Numbered from the stretch's first letter, positions 42,887 through 52,183 are shown. The stretch is 57,220 bases of DNA from Clostridia bacterium (GCA_017504305.1 JAFVRJ010000002.1:1-57220), one strand, 5' to 3'. The notes: a model not told the origin generated them from the sequence alone. A program made the numbers and translations.

Positions 42887-45187
42887 ATGAAAAAATTTGC
42901 TACATTATTTATTGTTTTAATGATGATCGCATCCATATTGATTGGATGCACAACCACTCCTCCAGACAATAACAACGATGATTCCCAAAATAATAATGCG
43001 GGAGACACTTTACCACTCGACGTTGAATCAACAGTAAAACTTCTTCTTGCAGAGGAGCGACTTAATAGTGCGTTACTTAAAAATCAAGGAAACGTTTTTG
43101 ATAACGGTGTAGAAGTAATGCAGACCCTTGCAAACAAAGCAATTGAAAGTATTGATAACATAGATCATTATAGAACCGACCAAGCTACTGTCAAATTGCT
43201 CAATGCCAAAAGAAGACAAAGTTCCGTAACAAGCCTTAACGCTTCTCGAGAACAAGTTATATTTGATAACGAGCATGGTGGTGGCAAAGTCACCTTTGAC
43301 GGAGAGAATTATCTGTTCAGCGACTTTGTAGAGGTTTCAAACTCATACGACACATTTTCCTTAACTGCAAACCACATTGCATCCATGGCAGAGGCTGCTG
43401 CATCGCTAATTGATGACATAAAGAAACATGTTCGCATTGTTGACAAATGGGTACTCATTGCCCCAGGTATGGAATACTATCTCCATGTCGGCGAAAATGA
43501 AGAAATACTTTATGAAAGGTCTACTTACAATTACAAAATATGCAGACGCTACCTAAATGAAGATGGTAACAATGTATATGAATTCTTATCACATGAATAT
43601 AGTAATGGATTCATCGAAAGGCTTACCTATATCCCTGGCCTTCACTTTGAAACAGCAAGAAGTTTCTACACAGATGGTGTTTTTGATCAAGCCGACCACC
43701 TTATATGCGATAACTCAAAGGGATACTGGGAAACCTATAGGGTAGGACCACATTCAACCCATGTTAATGTTTCTTATATGGTTATGAAAGATGATATCTG
43801 CTACGATTCTTTCTATGATCCTGCACTCAAAAAAATCAACTTCCTTAAAATAATAAGTGCAGATAAAACATCAGATATCTTTTGGTATCAAGGCAATGAA
43901 GATTACGAGAGCGTTGAGTTTGACATCCATTTTTCTGGCTTTAACAATATAAAAGGCGTTTTGGTCAACGAAATTGAAACCTACGATATGGGCGGAGAAT
44001 TAGGAGCAATCCCCGTCGTAAAAGCTGAATCAACCATGGTGCTTCTTTTATCAAATGGACAAGAAATCCGTGTCGGAGACACCTTCCTTGATGGCAGAGT
44101 AGAAGTTACAGCCATTCGTACATCTATGACTTACCCCGATTTTATCGGATCTCTCGCTGTGAATATTACGGCCCCTACTGTTGATGAAAAGCTTGCAATA
44201 TTCAAAGAGTTTATCCGTGAGATTGGTCTTACCAGTCGTCATAATATTGACGAAGTTATATCAGGTGTCGTAAGAGCCTTTGATGAGCTTCGTGAAATAA
44301 CCAAATACCATGTGTGGAATGGATTAAGTCAATCTAACGAAGAAAACATACGCAAAGCCATTGAAATTGAAAACACAAAGACCCTCGATTTTATGAAGCT
44401 ATATGACGCAGTCAAAGATGCCTCTGTTGTTGACTTTAGCGATAAGGTCGCTGTAGAATTGAACGCACATTTTGCCGAAGTATCCGTTGATGCATATAGC
44501 GAAACCACTCAATCTGGGCTTAACATTTCCGTTGGCTCCCTTACCTTATCTGTTGCCGACACCCTACTCTTTATAGAAAATCAAGGTTATACCATAAACT
44601 TTGCACTATCCTCTAATGCAGGTTTGGTACATCTTGAAAAGAAAACTGGTAGTGGTAGCGCGACATTTACTCAAGGCAATAGTTTTTCTGTTACTATTGA
44701 AGATGTTACGATTGATATCCCTGCTCTCGTTGACGGTGAATATAAATTGGTAGCATACATAGCAACAGATGATGGAATACGCTCATCAGCTTACACCACA
44801 TTTGAGTTTGATGTAGTGGACACTCAATCTGAAAACATTGTTGAAAAAAGCAAAGTAGTTGCAGAAAAAGCAAGTGACAATGGTCTACTTCTCACCTACA
44901 CTACAATAGTGGATGTTAATACATCACTTGCATACGAAGGAGCGCTCAACTACGAAGATTTATATTCAATAATAGCTGGTATTGCTTGTGAGCACGGCAT
45001 CCCATCCAGCAACAATATTGAGATGCTTACCGATGCAGAAACTGATACTTACACCGCTATGTTAGGTGACGAAAGCGAAATTACAAGTGGCACCTATCGT
45101 TTGGCATACAACGTACAAAATGGTGAAAAAACGGTAGATGGATACATCTATGTTGCTTTGGCCATCACTCCTACACCAATAGAGTAA
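42887..45187 (+). CDS. Large surface lipoprotein of unknown function
   Basis: The 766-residue protein has a signal peptide with lipobox LIGC (Cys 21), a Thr/Pro/Asn-rich linker (about 22-45) and long mixed domains. The last third (about 560-640) looks like beta-sandwich surface modules. No catalytic motif or known family is apparent. AGGAGA precedes the ATG by 9 bases. It is co-transcribed with the TetR gene upstream and ends at a strong terminator. The composition is somewhat AT-richer than the purine region, in keeping with an island. Confidence 0.7.
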   Translation: MKKFATLFIVLMMIASILIGCTTTPPDNNNDDSQNNNAGDTLPLDVESTVKLLLAEERLNSALLKNQGNVFDNGVEVMQTLANKAIESIDNIDHYRTDQATVKLLNAKRRQSSVTSLNASREQVIFDNEHGGGKVTFDGENYLFSDFVEVSNSYDTFSLTANHIASMAEAAASLIDDIKKHVRIVDKWVLIAPGMEYYLHVGENEEILYERSTYNYKICRRYLNEDGNNVYEFLSHEYSNGFIERLTYIPGLHFETARSFYTDGVFDQADHLICDNSKGYWETYRVGPHSTHVNVSYMVMKDDICYDSFYDPALKKINFLKIISADKTSDIFWYQGNEDYESVEFDIHFSGFNNIKGVLVNEIETYDMGGELGAIPVVKAESTMVLLLSNGQEIRVGDTFLDGRVEVTAIRTSMTYPDFIGSLAVNITAPTVDEKLAIFKEFIREIGLTSRHNIDEVISGVVRAFDELREITKYHVWNGLSQSNEENIRKAIEIENTKTLDFMKLYDAVKDASVVDFSDKVAVELNAHFAEVSVDAYSETTQSGLNISVGSLTLSVADTLLFIENQGYTINFALSSNAGLVHLEKKTGSGSATFTQGNSFSVTIEDVTIDIPALVDGEYKLVAYIATDDGIRSSAYTTFEFDVVDTQSENIVEKSKVVAEKASDNGLLLTYTTIVDVNTSLAYEGALNYEDLYSIIAGIACEHGIPSSNNIEMLTDAETDTYTAMLGDESEITSGTYRLAYNVQNGEKTVDGYIYVALAITPTPIE

Positions 45188-45218
45188 AAATAGCTTATTT
45201 TGAAAGTATAACAAACAT

Positions 45219-45247
45219 AAAAAGAACCACAGTTGTGGTTCTTTTTT
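45219..45247. terminator. Bidirectional terminator
   Basis: AAAAAGAACCAC and GTGGTTCTTTTT pair around AGTT, between two convergent genes. Confidence 0.9.
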
Positions 45248-45249
45248 AG

Positions 45250-45495
45250 TTACTTACTAACTCTCTTTAGCATTGTTTTAAATCTTGGTCTGTTGTATCT
45301 TTGGATGATTATTGGTGGGATGTGGGTTAGTCCCCATAATACAGCAAGTACTGCACTTGCTACCCCTGGCCAAATTATAATTGGGATAAATCCTAACACA
45401 AAACAAATTGCATGAGTGGCTTCTGCTACACAACACTCCTTGATTAGTATGGGGAGCTTTTCAACTGCACTCATATCAAGGCGCTTTTTTTGCAT
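45250..45495 (-). pseudogene. Truncated CrtO-like membrane protein
   Basis: The 81-residue reading matches the C-terminal half of the protein encoded at 46419-46979: both have two hydrophobic segments followed by QRYNRPR/K and a basic end. The N-terminal 100 residues of that relative are missing, and the sequence upstream of the ATG shows no trace of them in this frame. It is most likely a remnant, though a short functional protein cannot be excluded. No ribosome site is obvious. Confidence 0.55.
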
Positions 45496-45569
45496 AAACT
45501 TGTATCAATACAAGCACACGTTATAGTGCCAAAATAAAAAATGATATTTCTTATAAAATCATAAGGTTA

Positions 45570-45638
45570 TTGAGTTTTTTGTTCTTATATGGTATATTTA
45601 AAAAAGATTTGATTGATAAATTAGAATTTGACGGAGAG
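45570..45638 (+). promoter_or_regulatory. Cassette promoter and leader, copy 3
   Basis: TTGAGT (45570-45575) and TATATT (45593-45598) with 17 bp between, then the 24-base leader 45615-45638, identical to 4649-4672 on the other strand. Homology to the NUDIX leader covers about 70 bp, including the ribosome site GGAGAG. Confidence 0.85.
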
Positions 45639-45643
45639 TAGAT

Positions 45644-46180
45644 ATGATAAATGATAAAGCCTTATTTGAATTTGTAGAGCCCTATTATGCAGACAAAGAT
45701 ATCATGCATAATATGTGGCACATTGAGTTGGTACAAAGAATGGTTAATAGAATACTCTCCCAATGTAGTTACATCGTTGATGAAGAGTGTTTGAGATTAG
45801 CAACATATTTTCATGGTTTCATATATAGGGATGAACCAAGAATCAAGCAGTGGATGCTGGAACAAAATTATGATGAAGAGAAAGTTACTAAAACTTTGAA
45901 AATAGCATGGGAGTCTCAAAGAAGTGAAATTCCCGAAACTATTGAAGGCAAGATTCTGCATGATGCCCATGTGCTGGAGGGTGGAAGGACATACCTAATT
46001 GTGAAAACTCTGATTACGGGGTCAGTTAGGGGGCAATCACTGCTCGAAACCTTGGACTATATGGAAAAGGTTGTTCTTGATCAAAACAAATGCTATCTGC
46101 CCGAAACCATTCCAATGTGTGAGGAGATGAACATCTTTACCAACAATTTCTTTGCAGACTTAAAAGATGGTATTAGCTGA
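45644..46180 (+). CDS. HD-domain-like phosphohydrolase, altered HD motif
   Basis: The 178-residue protein resembles the predicted metal-dependent HD phosphohydrolase family: HNMWHIELV (about 22-30) supplies early histidines and ILHDAHVLEGG (about 107) the late Asp. The central motif reads YFHGFIYRD where relatives have FHD, so the key Asp is Gly. Activity may be lost or changed. Promoter, leader, a 13-base block at the stop codon (46180-46192) and the 3' tail are shared with the NUDIX gene, so the two are cassettes of one family with unrelated products. Confidence 0.65.
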   Translation: MINDKALFEFVEPYYADKDIMHNMWHIELVQRMVNRILSQCSYIVDEECLRLATYFHGFIYRDEPRIKQWMLEQNYDEEKVTKTLKIAWESQRSEIPETIEGKILHDAHVLEGGRTYLIVKTLITGSVRGQSLLETLDYMEKVVLDQNKCYLPETIPMCEEMNIFTNNFFADLKDGIS

Positions 46181-46222
46181 ATTCCAATTTATATATTTGG
46201 CATATTAGTGCGTGTTTTAAGT

Positions 46223-46291
46223 GTTCGATTATGCTTATCACCGCTCCACCACACACGAAAAGACGAACACAAAGTTCGTCTTTTTATTTTT
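46223..46291 (+). other. Cassette 3' tail with terminator
   Basis: 46223-46251 is the second copy of the tRNA-like tail (GTTCGATTATGC to CTCCACCA). It is followed by a terminator, AGACGAAC/GTTCGTCT with a T-run (46261-46291), laid out as after the two real tRNAs. Confidence 0.75.
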
Positions 46292-46298
46292 GCATATG

Positions 46299-46336
46299 AT
46301 GGGGACAAAGGGAGCGCTTGCCCTTGTCGACACCGA
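46299..46336. repeat. Degenerate tRNA-Ala 3'-end palindrome
   Basis: GATGGGGACAAAGGG and CCCTTGTCGACACC face each other and each resembles the tRNA-Ala 3' end (CCCTTGTCTCCACCA). With the copies at 41758 and 41816 it may mark the far edge of the island. Confidence 0.5.
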
Positions 46337-46356
46337 TTGTAACAAATATCACATCG

Positions 46357-46385
46357 TTGACTTGCATATGAATTTTTAATATAAT
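46357..46385 (+). promoter_or_regulatory. Promoter of the CrtO-like gene
   Basis: TTGACT (46357-46362) and TATAAT (46380-46385) with 17 bp between; GAGGATGA lies before the ATG at 46419. Confidence 0.75.
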
Positions 46386-46418
46386 AACCAATATATAAGA
46401 ATCTATGAGGATGATACG

Positions 46419-46979
46419 ATGAAAAAGAAAATGCTTTTGACAACCATATTCTTGCTTATCGGCTTTGGAATATCCTTGTCTGTCTTCCTTATAACAAAAA
46501 ACGATATTGCTCAAACCGTTACTATTTCTATCGGTATCACGCTGTATCACTTTGCAATGAGGCTTGCAGTTGGCGCTATTGTAAACTCAATTATGAAAAA
46601 TCAAGCCAATCATAACAATGCATGGTTTTGTGAAAAAAGCTTTGAAAGCAAGCTTTACAAATTGTTACGTGTACGCAAGTGGAAAAAATATCTTCCGACA
46701 TACAATCCAGATACCTTTGATGTCAGTCGAAAAACCGTCAAAGAAATCGTAGGTGCAACCTGTCAAGCAGAGATTGTTCATGAGATTATTATAGTGATGA
46801 GTATATTGCCAATAATCTTAATACCATTTTGGGGTGGAGCCGTTGCCATAATTATAACATCCGTTTTGGCAGTGCTGTTCGATTCTTTATTTGTAATACT
46901 TCAACGCTATAATAGACCAAAACTCGTCAGAATAATGCAACGATTTCAAAAAATTGCAAACAAGGAGTCTGCTCGTTGA
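46419..46979 (+). CDS. CrtO-like membrane protein
   Basis: The 186-residue protein has four hydrophobic segments (about 5-26, 33-54, 118-136, 141-160), a soluble loop with KSFESKLYKLLRVRKWKKYLP, and the end LQRYNRPKLVRIM. This matches proteins annotated as glycosyl-4,4'-diaponeurosporenoate acyltransferase (CrtO). No carotenoid genes are near, so a lipid acyltransferase role is only a family-based guess. A truncated relative is encoded at 45250. The gap 46980-47195 contains a terminator at 47076-47106 and nothing else I can name. Confidence 0.6.
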   Translation: MKKKMLLTTIFLLIGFGISLSVFLITKNDIAQTVTISIGITLYHFAMRLAVGAIVNSIMKNQANHNNAWFCEKSFESKLYKLLRVRKWKKYLPTYNPDTFDVSRKTVKEIVGATCQAEIVHEIIIVMSILPIILIPFWGGAVAIIITSVLAVLFDSLFVILQRYNRPKLVRIMQRFQKIANKESAR

Positions 46980-47075
46980 TAGGATTATTCTTATCAAAAT
47001 TCTGATTTAATGATTAAAAATATCGAGCCGATATTTAGACGTTCCAATATCTTTTCGGAAATCCGCCAAAAAGTT

Positions 47076-47106
47076 AAAAACATGAACCCAATGTTCATGT
47101 TTTTTT
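47076..47106 (+). terminator. Terminator of the CrtO-like gene
   Basis: AAACATGAAC and GTTCATGTTT form a 10-bp stem around CCAAT, followed by a T-run. Confidence 0.85.
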
Positions 47107-47195
47107 GTTTATTACAAACGCAATGACGTATAATCCCTATTGCAATGGCGCTCTTGTAGTGATATTATTATTGTGTAGTTTTTGGGGGATATGGG

Positions 47196-48035
47196 ATGAG
47201 ATCGTTTATTAATAAAACAATAGCAACTGCATTATTGTTGGTTTTTGGTTGTTTTGGCATTTTGACTTTTTCCGCTTGTACCTATATCGGTAAAAAACTA
47301 CCCGATGAAACTACTCTCAATCTTGACGGCTATGAACTCGTCCTTTACGATGAATTCGATAAGGACGCTTTAGACTTATCCATTTGGGAATATCGTCAAA
47401 GCGGACCGCGCCCTCTGCGAGATGGATTTAATCACCCCGACCAAGTTAGCGTTAATAACGGCAATTTGGTTATTACGGGCGAGTACTTAAACGGTGAATA
47501 CGGCGAGGGTTGGTACGCGGGCGCAATACGCCCTATAGAACGCTATGCTTACGGCTACTTCGAAATTAAGTGCATCCCTAACGATAGCCCCTTCTTTTGG
47601 AGTGCGTTTTGGCTACAATCAAACAATTCCTACTCTCACGACCTCTCGCAAGGCGGTGTCAACGGTGCCGAAATCGATATATTCGAAAGCTATAAAACCA
47701 ATTTATTCGGGCTTGAAAATGCTATTTTTTCCACTGTTTATTGCAATGGGACAAATCGCAATCCCGATAAAATTGATAAAGAACGCGTGACTAAAGTTTA
47801 CGTCCCCTCTTTACGAACAGACTACAACACTTTCGGACTGATGTGGACGGAAGAAGAATATATTTTTTACGTAAACGGCGTGGAAACGGGGCGTAGTTCC
47901 TTTGGAAAAGGCACTTCTACACAAGCTGAAGAGATCATCGTTTCGCTCGAAATCCCTAAAAAAGTTCTGCTCAAAAAAGACGTGACCACCCAATTCACCG
48001 TCGATTACGTAAAAATCTATCAGTTACGTAAATAA
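47196..48035 (+). CDS. GH16-family glycoside hydrolase lipoprotein
   Basis: The 279-residue protein has a lipoprotein signal (FSAC, Cys 28) and a GH16 jelly-roll domain. The catalytic motif is GAEIDIFES (two Glu, one Asp, about 160-168), with DEFD near the start and WYAGAI. It should cleave a beta-1,3- or beta-1,4-glucan or galactan outside the cell. The ribosome site is GGGGGAT. A lipoprotein GDPD gene follows. Confidence 0.88.
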   Translation: MRSFINKTIATALLLVFGCFGILTFSACTYIGKKLPDETTLNLDGYELVLYDEFDKDALDLSIWEYRQSGPRPLRDGFNHPDQVSVNNGNLVITGEYLNGEYGEGWYAGAIRPIERYAYGYFEIKCIPNDSPFFWSAFWLQSNNSYSHDLSQGGVNGAEIDIFESYKTNLFGLENAIFSTVYCNGTNRNPDKIDKERVTKVYVPSLRTDYNTFGLMWTEEEYIFYVNGVETGRSSFGKGTSTQAEEIIVSLEIPKKVLLKKDVTTQFTVDYVKIYQLRK

Positions 48036-48088
48036 TCGTTAATAATTTTATGATATAATTTAACTATCAATCGGTTTAGAGAGGTACT

Positions 48089-48880
48089 ATGAAAAAAATT
48101 ATTGCTTGTGCGTTGCTTATAGTTTGTTTCGCGGGGCTTTTTGCTTGCGGTAAAAAGAACTATCAAAACACCATTGACATTGATAACGGCTCTGTTAAAA
48201 TGATTGCCCATAGAGGCCTTTCCGGTTTAGAGGTAGAAAATACCGATTCCGCATTTATTTCAGCCGGCAAACACTCCTATTACGGCATTGAATCCGACGT
48301 CCGCAGAACTGCAGACGGCAAATTCATAATCTGCCACGACGACACTGTGGAAAGGCTTTCCGGCGTAAACGTGAGCGTCGAAACCTCTACTCAACAGGAG
48401 CTTTTAGATATCGTTCTATTTGACAAGCAAGGTAGTGCTTCCCCCGGCGAGCGCTTGACCACTCTCGAGAGCTATATCAACATTTGCAAGCAATACGATA
48501 AGCAAGCTATTTTGGAGCTCAAATCGGATTTTACAGAGCAAGAAATGCTTTCCATCATCGGTATAATAGACGCCCAAGGATACCTCGACAGAGTTACCTT
48601 TATTTCCTTCTATTATACTCCGCTAACCTACGTTAGAAATGCGCTCCCCAATCAATCGGTAATGTTTTTATTCTCGGAACTCTCCGACGAAATTACCACT
48701 AAACTTATCAACGATAAAATCGACGTGGCGATCTACCATAAGGCTATCAATAAAAAAGCTGTTGATAAATTCCACGCTGCAGGTCTTGAAATAAACGTAT
48801 GGACCGTAGATGACCAAGCAAGAGCCGAAAAGCTCATCAAAATGGGCGTGGATTATATAACCTCAAATATTTTAGAATAA
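48089..48880 (+). CDS. Glycerophosphodiester phosphodiesterase-family lipoprotein
   Basis: The 263-residue protein has a lipobox LFAC (Cys 17) and a GDPD barrel: IAHRGLSGLEVENTDSAF (about 33-50), GIESDVRRTADG and CHDDTVERL hold the catalytic His and metal ligands, and NVWTVDD lies near the end. It should split glycerophosphodiesters outside the cell. AGAGAGG precedes the ATG. It is followed by a strong terminator. Confidence 0.9.
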   Translation: MKKIIACALLIVCFAGLFACGKKNYQNTIDIDNGSVKMIAHRGLSGLEVENTDSAFISAGKHSYYGIESDVRRTADGKFIICHDDTVERLSGVNVSVETSTQQELLDIVLFDKQGSASPGERLTTLESYINICKQYDKQAILELKSDFTEQEMLSIIGIIDAQGYLDRVTFISFYYTPLTYVRNALPNQSVMFLFSELSDEITTKLINDKIDVAIYHKAINKKAVDKFHAAGLEINVWTVDDQARAEKLIKMGVDYITSNILE

Positions 48881-48898
48881 GCTACTTTAGACCTAATT

Positions 48899-48926
48899 AA
48901 AGGGAGCGTTATGCTCCCTTTTTTAT
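48899..48926. terminator. Bidirectional terminator
   Basis: AAAGGGAGC and GCTCCCTTT pair around GTTAT with a T-run. The stop of the convergent 31-residue ORF lies inside the loop. Confidence 0.85.
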
Positions 48927-49004
48927 TGCATTAAATGGTAGCGTTAACTTCTTAAACATATCAAATAAGCTAACTACCAATCCAATTATAAATATAATAA
49001 CCAT
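48909..49004 (-). CDS. 31-residue single-span membrane peptide
   Basis: An ORF of 31 codons starts at 49004 after a strong AGGGGG site. The product is MVIIFIIGLVVSLFDMF followed by a basic end (KKLTLPFNAIKKGA), a clear one-pass membrane peptide. It starts 33 bp after the FGGY kinase stop on the same strand and ends inside the terminator hairpin, so it is probably co-transcribed with the kinase. Function is unknown. Confidence 0.55.
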   Translation of the reverse strand: MVIIFIIGLVVSLFDMFKKLTLPFNAIKKGA

Positions 49005-49036
49005 TACATACCCCCTATTGAAGATATGCAAGTTTA

Positions 49037-50614
49037 TTATATTAGTGCTTCTTCTGCCTTTAACGCGGTTTTATATGATTCAAGATATTTTGTAAAGCCG
49101 ATTACGTCTTGCTCTTTGGGTTCAAATCGCTCTACGGTTGCATCCTTAAAGACCTTTTCTTTAAGATACTCCTCAAGGGTTTCGCCATTGTTATTTAGCG
49201 CGTAAGACGCAAGTATTGCCATACCCCACGGACCACCTTCACCTGCGGTTTGGGTTACCGTTATTGCCGTTTTGAGCGCCGATGCCGCCATATTCGAGCC
49301 GACTTCCTTTGCCTTAAAGTATCCACCGTGTCCGGCAATTGAATTTAGCACAACGCCCTCTTTATCGTATAAGATATCCATACCTATACGCAAAGTCGCA
49401 AACGCTGAATATAATAAAGAACGCATCACTTCAGCAAGCCTTAATTGACTATCGGGACGACGCGCCATCATAGGACGTCCTTCGGTAAAGCCGGTAATAC
49501 TCTCACCAGATAAGTAGTTAACGCTAACTATGCCTCCGCAGTCGGGTTTAGCTTCAAGCGCCTTACTTAAAAGTACGTCGTACGCTTCAGAGGTTTTAAT
49601 CGCTACGCCAAAGCTTTCAACAACCTCTTTAAATAAACCGACCCATGCGTCTATATCGCCGGAACAGTTGTTGCAATGCACCATAGCAACGTCCTTACCG
49701 CTCGGCGTAGTAACAACGTCTATTTCAGGATAATAAGATTTGAGCGCCTTATCAAGCACCGCCATCGCAAATACGCTTGTGCCTGCACTAACGTTGCCTG
49801 TAAGCGGTAAAACACTATTGGTTGCCACCATACCGGTTCCTGCATCACCTTCGGGGGGACATACGATTGCACCTTCTTCAAGATCGCCTTCTGCATCTAA
49901 AAGTTTAGCACCTTCTGCAGTTAGTGTCCCCGCCCTATCACCTGCAAGCATTACGGGTGGAAGTAACTCAATAAGATTTTTGTTAAAGCCATGAGCGTAA
50001 CTCCACTTATCAAATTTATCTATCATTTGAGCATTGTAATCAAGGGTGGAACTGTCTATTGGGAACATACCGCTTGCATCACCAATACCTAACGCGTTAA
50101 CGCCTGTCAAAAGCTTATTAACGTATCCGGCAAGCGTGGTAAATGAAGCAATGGCACCAAGGTGTTCTTCTTTATTTAGTATCGCTTGTCCAAGGTGCGC
50201 GATACTCCAACGCTCGGGAATATTGAATCCAAGTAACTTTGATAGCTCGGCACTTGCTTGTCCTGTAATAGTATTGCGCCAAGTGCGGAAGGGCACCAAT
50301 AGATTACCATCCCTATCAAACGCAAGATAGCCGTGCATCATTGCCGATACGCCAAGCGCACCTATCTTCGTAAGGGTAACGCCATACTTTTCCTTGACGT
50401 CGTTTTTTAGCGAGGCATAAGCATCCTTAAGCCCAAATAAAACTTCATCAAGCGGATAAGTCCATACTCCGTTCTCATAGTGGTTTTCCCAAGTATGCGA
50501 ACCGGACGCAATCGGTCTATGATCTTGATCAATCAAAGTTGCTTTTATGCGGGTAGACCCGAACTCGATACCCAACGAAGTCTTACCGCTTATTAGAATT
50601 TCTTTAACATCCAT
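49037..50614 (-). CDS. FGGY-family carbohydrate kinase
   Basis: The 525-residue protein has the phosphate-binding SLGIEFGSTRIKATLID near residue 14, GVSAMMHGYLAFD (about 107), and a late AGHGGYFK and EGGPWGMAILA. It phosphorylates a sugar such as a ketopentose; the substrate cannot be chosen. The ATG at 50614 follows AAGG; the longer reading overlaps the acyltransferase gene by about 60 bases and lacks support. Confidence 0.85.
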   Translation of the reverse strand: MDVKEILISGKTSLGIEFGSTRIKATLIDQDHRPIASGSHTWENHYENGVWTYPLDEVLFGLKDAYASLKNDVKEKYGVTLTKIGALGVSAMMHGYLAFDRDGNLLVPFRTWRNTITGQASAELSKLLGFNIPERWSIAHLGQAILNKEEHLGAIASFTTLAGYVNKLLTGVNALGIGDASGMFPIDSSTLDYNAQMIDKFDKWSYAHGFNKNLIELLPPVMLAGDRAGTLTAEGAKLLDAEGDLEEGAIVCPPEGDAGTGMVATNSVLPLTGNVSAGTSVFAMAVLDKALKSYYPEIDVVTTPSGKDVAMVHCNNCSGDIDAWVGLFKEVVESFGVAIKTSEAYDVLLSKALEAKPDCGGIVSVNYLSGESITGFTEGRPMMARRPDSQLRLAEVMRSLLYSAFATLRIGMDILYDKEGVVLNSIAGHGGYFKAKEVGSNMAASALKTAITVTQTAGEGGPWGMAILASYALNNNGETLEEYLKEKVFKDATVERFEPKEQDVIGFTKYLESYKTALKAEEALI

Positions 50615-50645
50615 ATAAACCTTATTTGTAGCTGTAGCTACGCTT

Positions 50646-51959
50646 TTATTTGTTTTTGCGCGATTTATAAAGCTCTTCAATAGCAAGAGCGTATTGAGTG
50701 GAAGCATCTTCTTTGGTAAAGACTATCCTATAGGAATGCTCCAAATCGTAAAGCTCTAACGACTTACCGGGGTTAAAGGCACAGCTCTCGTTATTACGTA
50801 TATTGAAAACAATATTCTTAAACTCCTCTTCAACCGGTTCAAGTTCGCCGTCCATATCGAGTTTAAACTCAAATTTACCAACGCCGTACTCGGTTACCAT
50901 CTTAGTCGGTCGATTATCCATGTTGGATACAAAGGTAATCTTTTCCTTATCAAGAGTTACTACACCGGTAGTTACAAAACGATAGTTATATGCTTCGGGC
51001 TTCTCAATAAACAAAGCGCACTCGTTGGTAAGCATAAAGTCCTCTTGTTCAACCATCGCCTTGACGGCTTCACGCTCTTGATCATACCAAAGGTCAACTC
51101 TTTCGGGAACAACCGAACCTTCACCAATTGCTATTAACTTGCCGTTCTTTGCGTACTCTATCGCGTTACCGCAAGCGATACAGGTGAGGTTGTTGTCTTC
51201 CGTTTTGATGGTGAACTCTTTGCCACATTTGGGACAACGATATAAAATTCTCTCAAGTCCCTCGGCGCGACGTTTGCCTTTAAATACCAAGTCATTTTCG
51301 ATTTGATACTTATGCTCGTTAAATTGCAACGCCTGTACCAAGCCTTCGTACAATTGGTCAGGAGACAGTTCTTTAGTTTGCTCTGCCGTGTATAAAATAT
51401 CACACTTGGTTACAACCTTACCACGTCTTGCCGTGTATCCCCACTTGGGACGAGATAAACCGGCTCCGTGTGTTAAACAAACTGCAACGGGATATCCCAA
51501 GAACTTCATGAGCTTACCGTTAGCTTTAGGAACAATGCCTGTCTTACCGCAAGAAGCAACTTGACCTTCAGGACAAAGAGCTACAGAAATACCTGCATCC
51601 ATATATTTTTTCATCTTCCTTACACAACCAAGATCAGCTATGTATTGTTTCTTGGTTATTTCCTTTGCAGCTCTAATAATCTTTGCAAGGAAAGGTGTGG
51701 AATAAAGCATATTTTCGGCAACTACAAAAGCAATCTTCTTGCCAACGAAAGGCGGTGTAAAGAAAGCAAAGTCAAATGCTGAACCATGGTTACACATAAC
51801 GAGTACAGGGCCCTTCTTAATTGCTTCCTTAAATGCCTTGGACTTAATCGCTTTACCGTTGAAATATAGTCTGCCGGCAAAACACAAGATCATAAACAAA
51901 ACGTAATAAAACCAAGGGAACTTAACACCCTTATCAACTTTTTTAATATCTTTTTCCAT
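50646..51959 (-). CDS. PlsC-like acyltransferase with zinc ribbon
   Basis: The 437-residue protein has a membrane segment (about 14-34), the acyltransferase motif NHGSAFDF (HxxxxD, about 57-64) and CPEGQVA, as in 1-acyl-glycerol-3-phosphate acyltransferases. A zinc ribbon (CPKCGKEF, later CIACGN) and a beta-rich C-terminal domain follow, making it far longer than usual (about 200-250). It is upstream of the FGGY kinase. Its TATAAT box ends six bases before the ATG, so the mRNA is probably leaderless. Confidence 0.8.
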   Translation of the reverse strand: MEKDIKKVDKGVKFPWFYYVLFMILCFAGRLYFNGKAIKSKAFKEAIKKGPVLVMCNHGSAFDFAFFTPPFVGKKIAFVVAENMLYSTPFLAKIIRAAKEITKKQYIADLGCVRKMKKYMDAGISVALCPEGQVASCGKTGIVPKANGKLMKFLGYPVAVCLTHGAGLSRPKWGYTARRGKVVTKCDILYTAEQTKELSPDQLYEGLVQALQFNEHKYQIENDLVFKGKRRAEGLERILYRCPKCGKEFTIKTEDNNLTCIACGNAIEYAKNGKLIAIGEGSVVPERVDLWYDQEREAVKAMVEQEDFMLTNECALFIEKPEAYNYRFVTTGVVTLDKEKITFVSNMDNRPTKMVTEYGVGKFEFKLDMDGELEPVEEEFKNIVFNIRNNESCAFNPGKSLELYDLEHSYRIVFTKEDASTQYALAIEELYKSRKNK

Positions 51960-51965
51960 AGGTAC

Positions 51966-51994
51966 ATTATACACTACGCGCGCGATATAAACAA
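51966..51994 (-). promoter_or_regulatory. Leaderless promoter of the acyltransferase gene
   Basis: TTGTTT (51994-51989) and TATAAT (51971-51966) with 17 bp between and six bases to the ATG. Confidence 0.75.
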
Positions 51995-52183
51995 CTACTA
52001 TTTGCCATTTTAACAATTAAAATTTATGATTGCATTTATATAGTTGTTTTGGGTATCCTTATTGACGTTATAGGTTGCCCATAGTACACATAAAAGAATA
52101 GTCAAATTTTTAGATTCCTTTGATACGTCCGGCGGAGAACCGGTATACTGCTTACAAAACTAAAGCGACATGTATGCAAAATT

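Noticed and set aside
46223..46251. Possible tRNA gene at the tRNA-like tail (also 4133-4161)
   Set aside because: The T-loop and CCA look right, but no T-stem, anticodon arm or acceptor 5' strand can be formed. Kept as a cassette tail instead.
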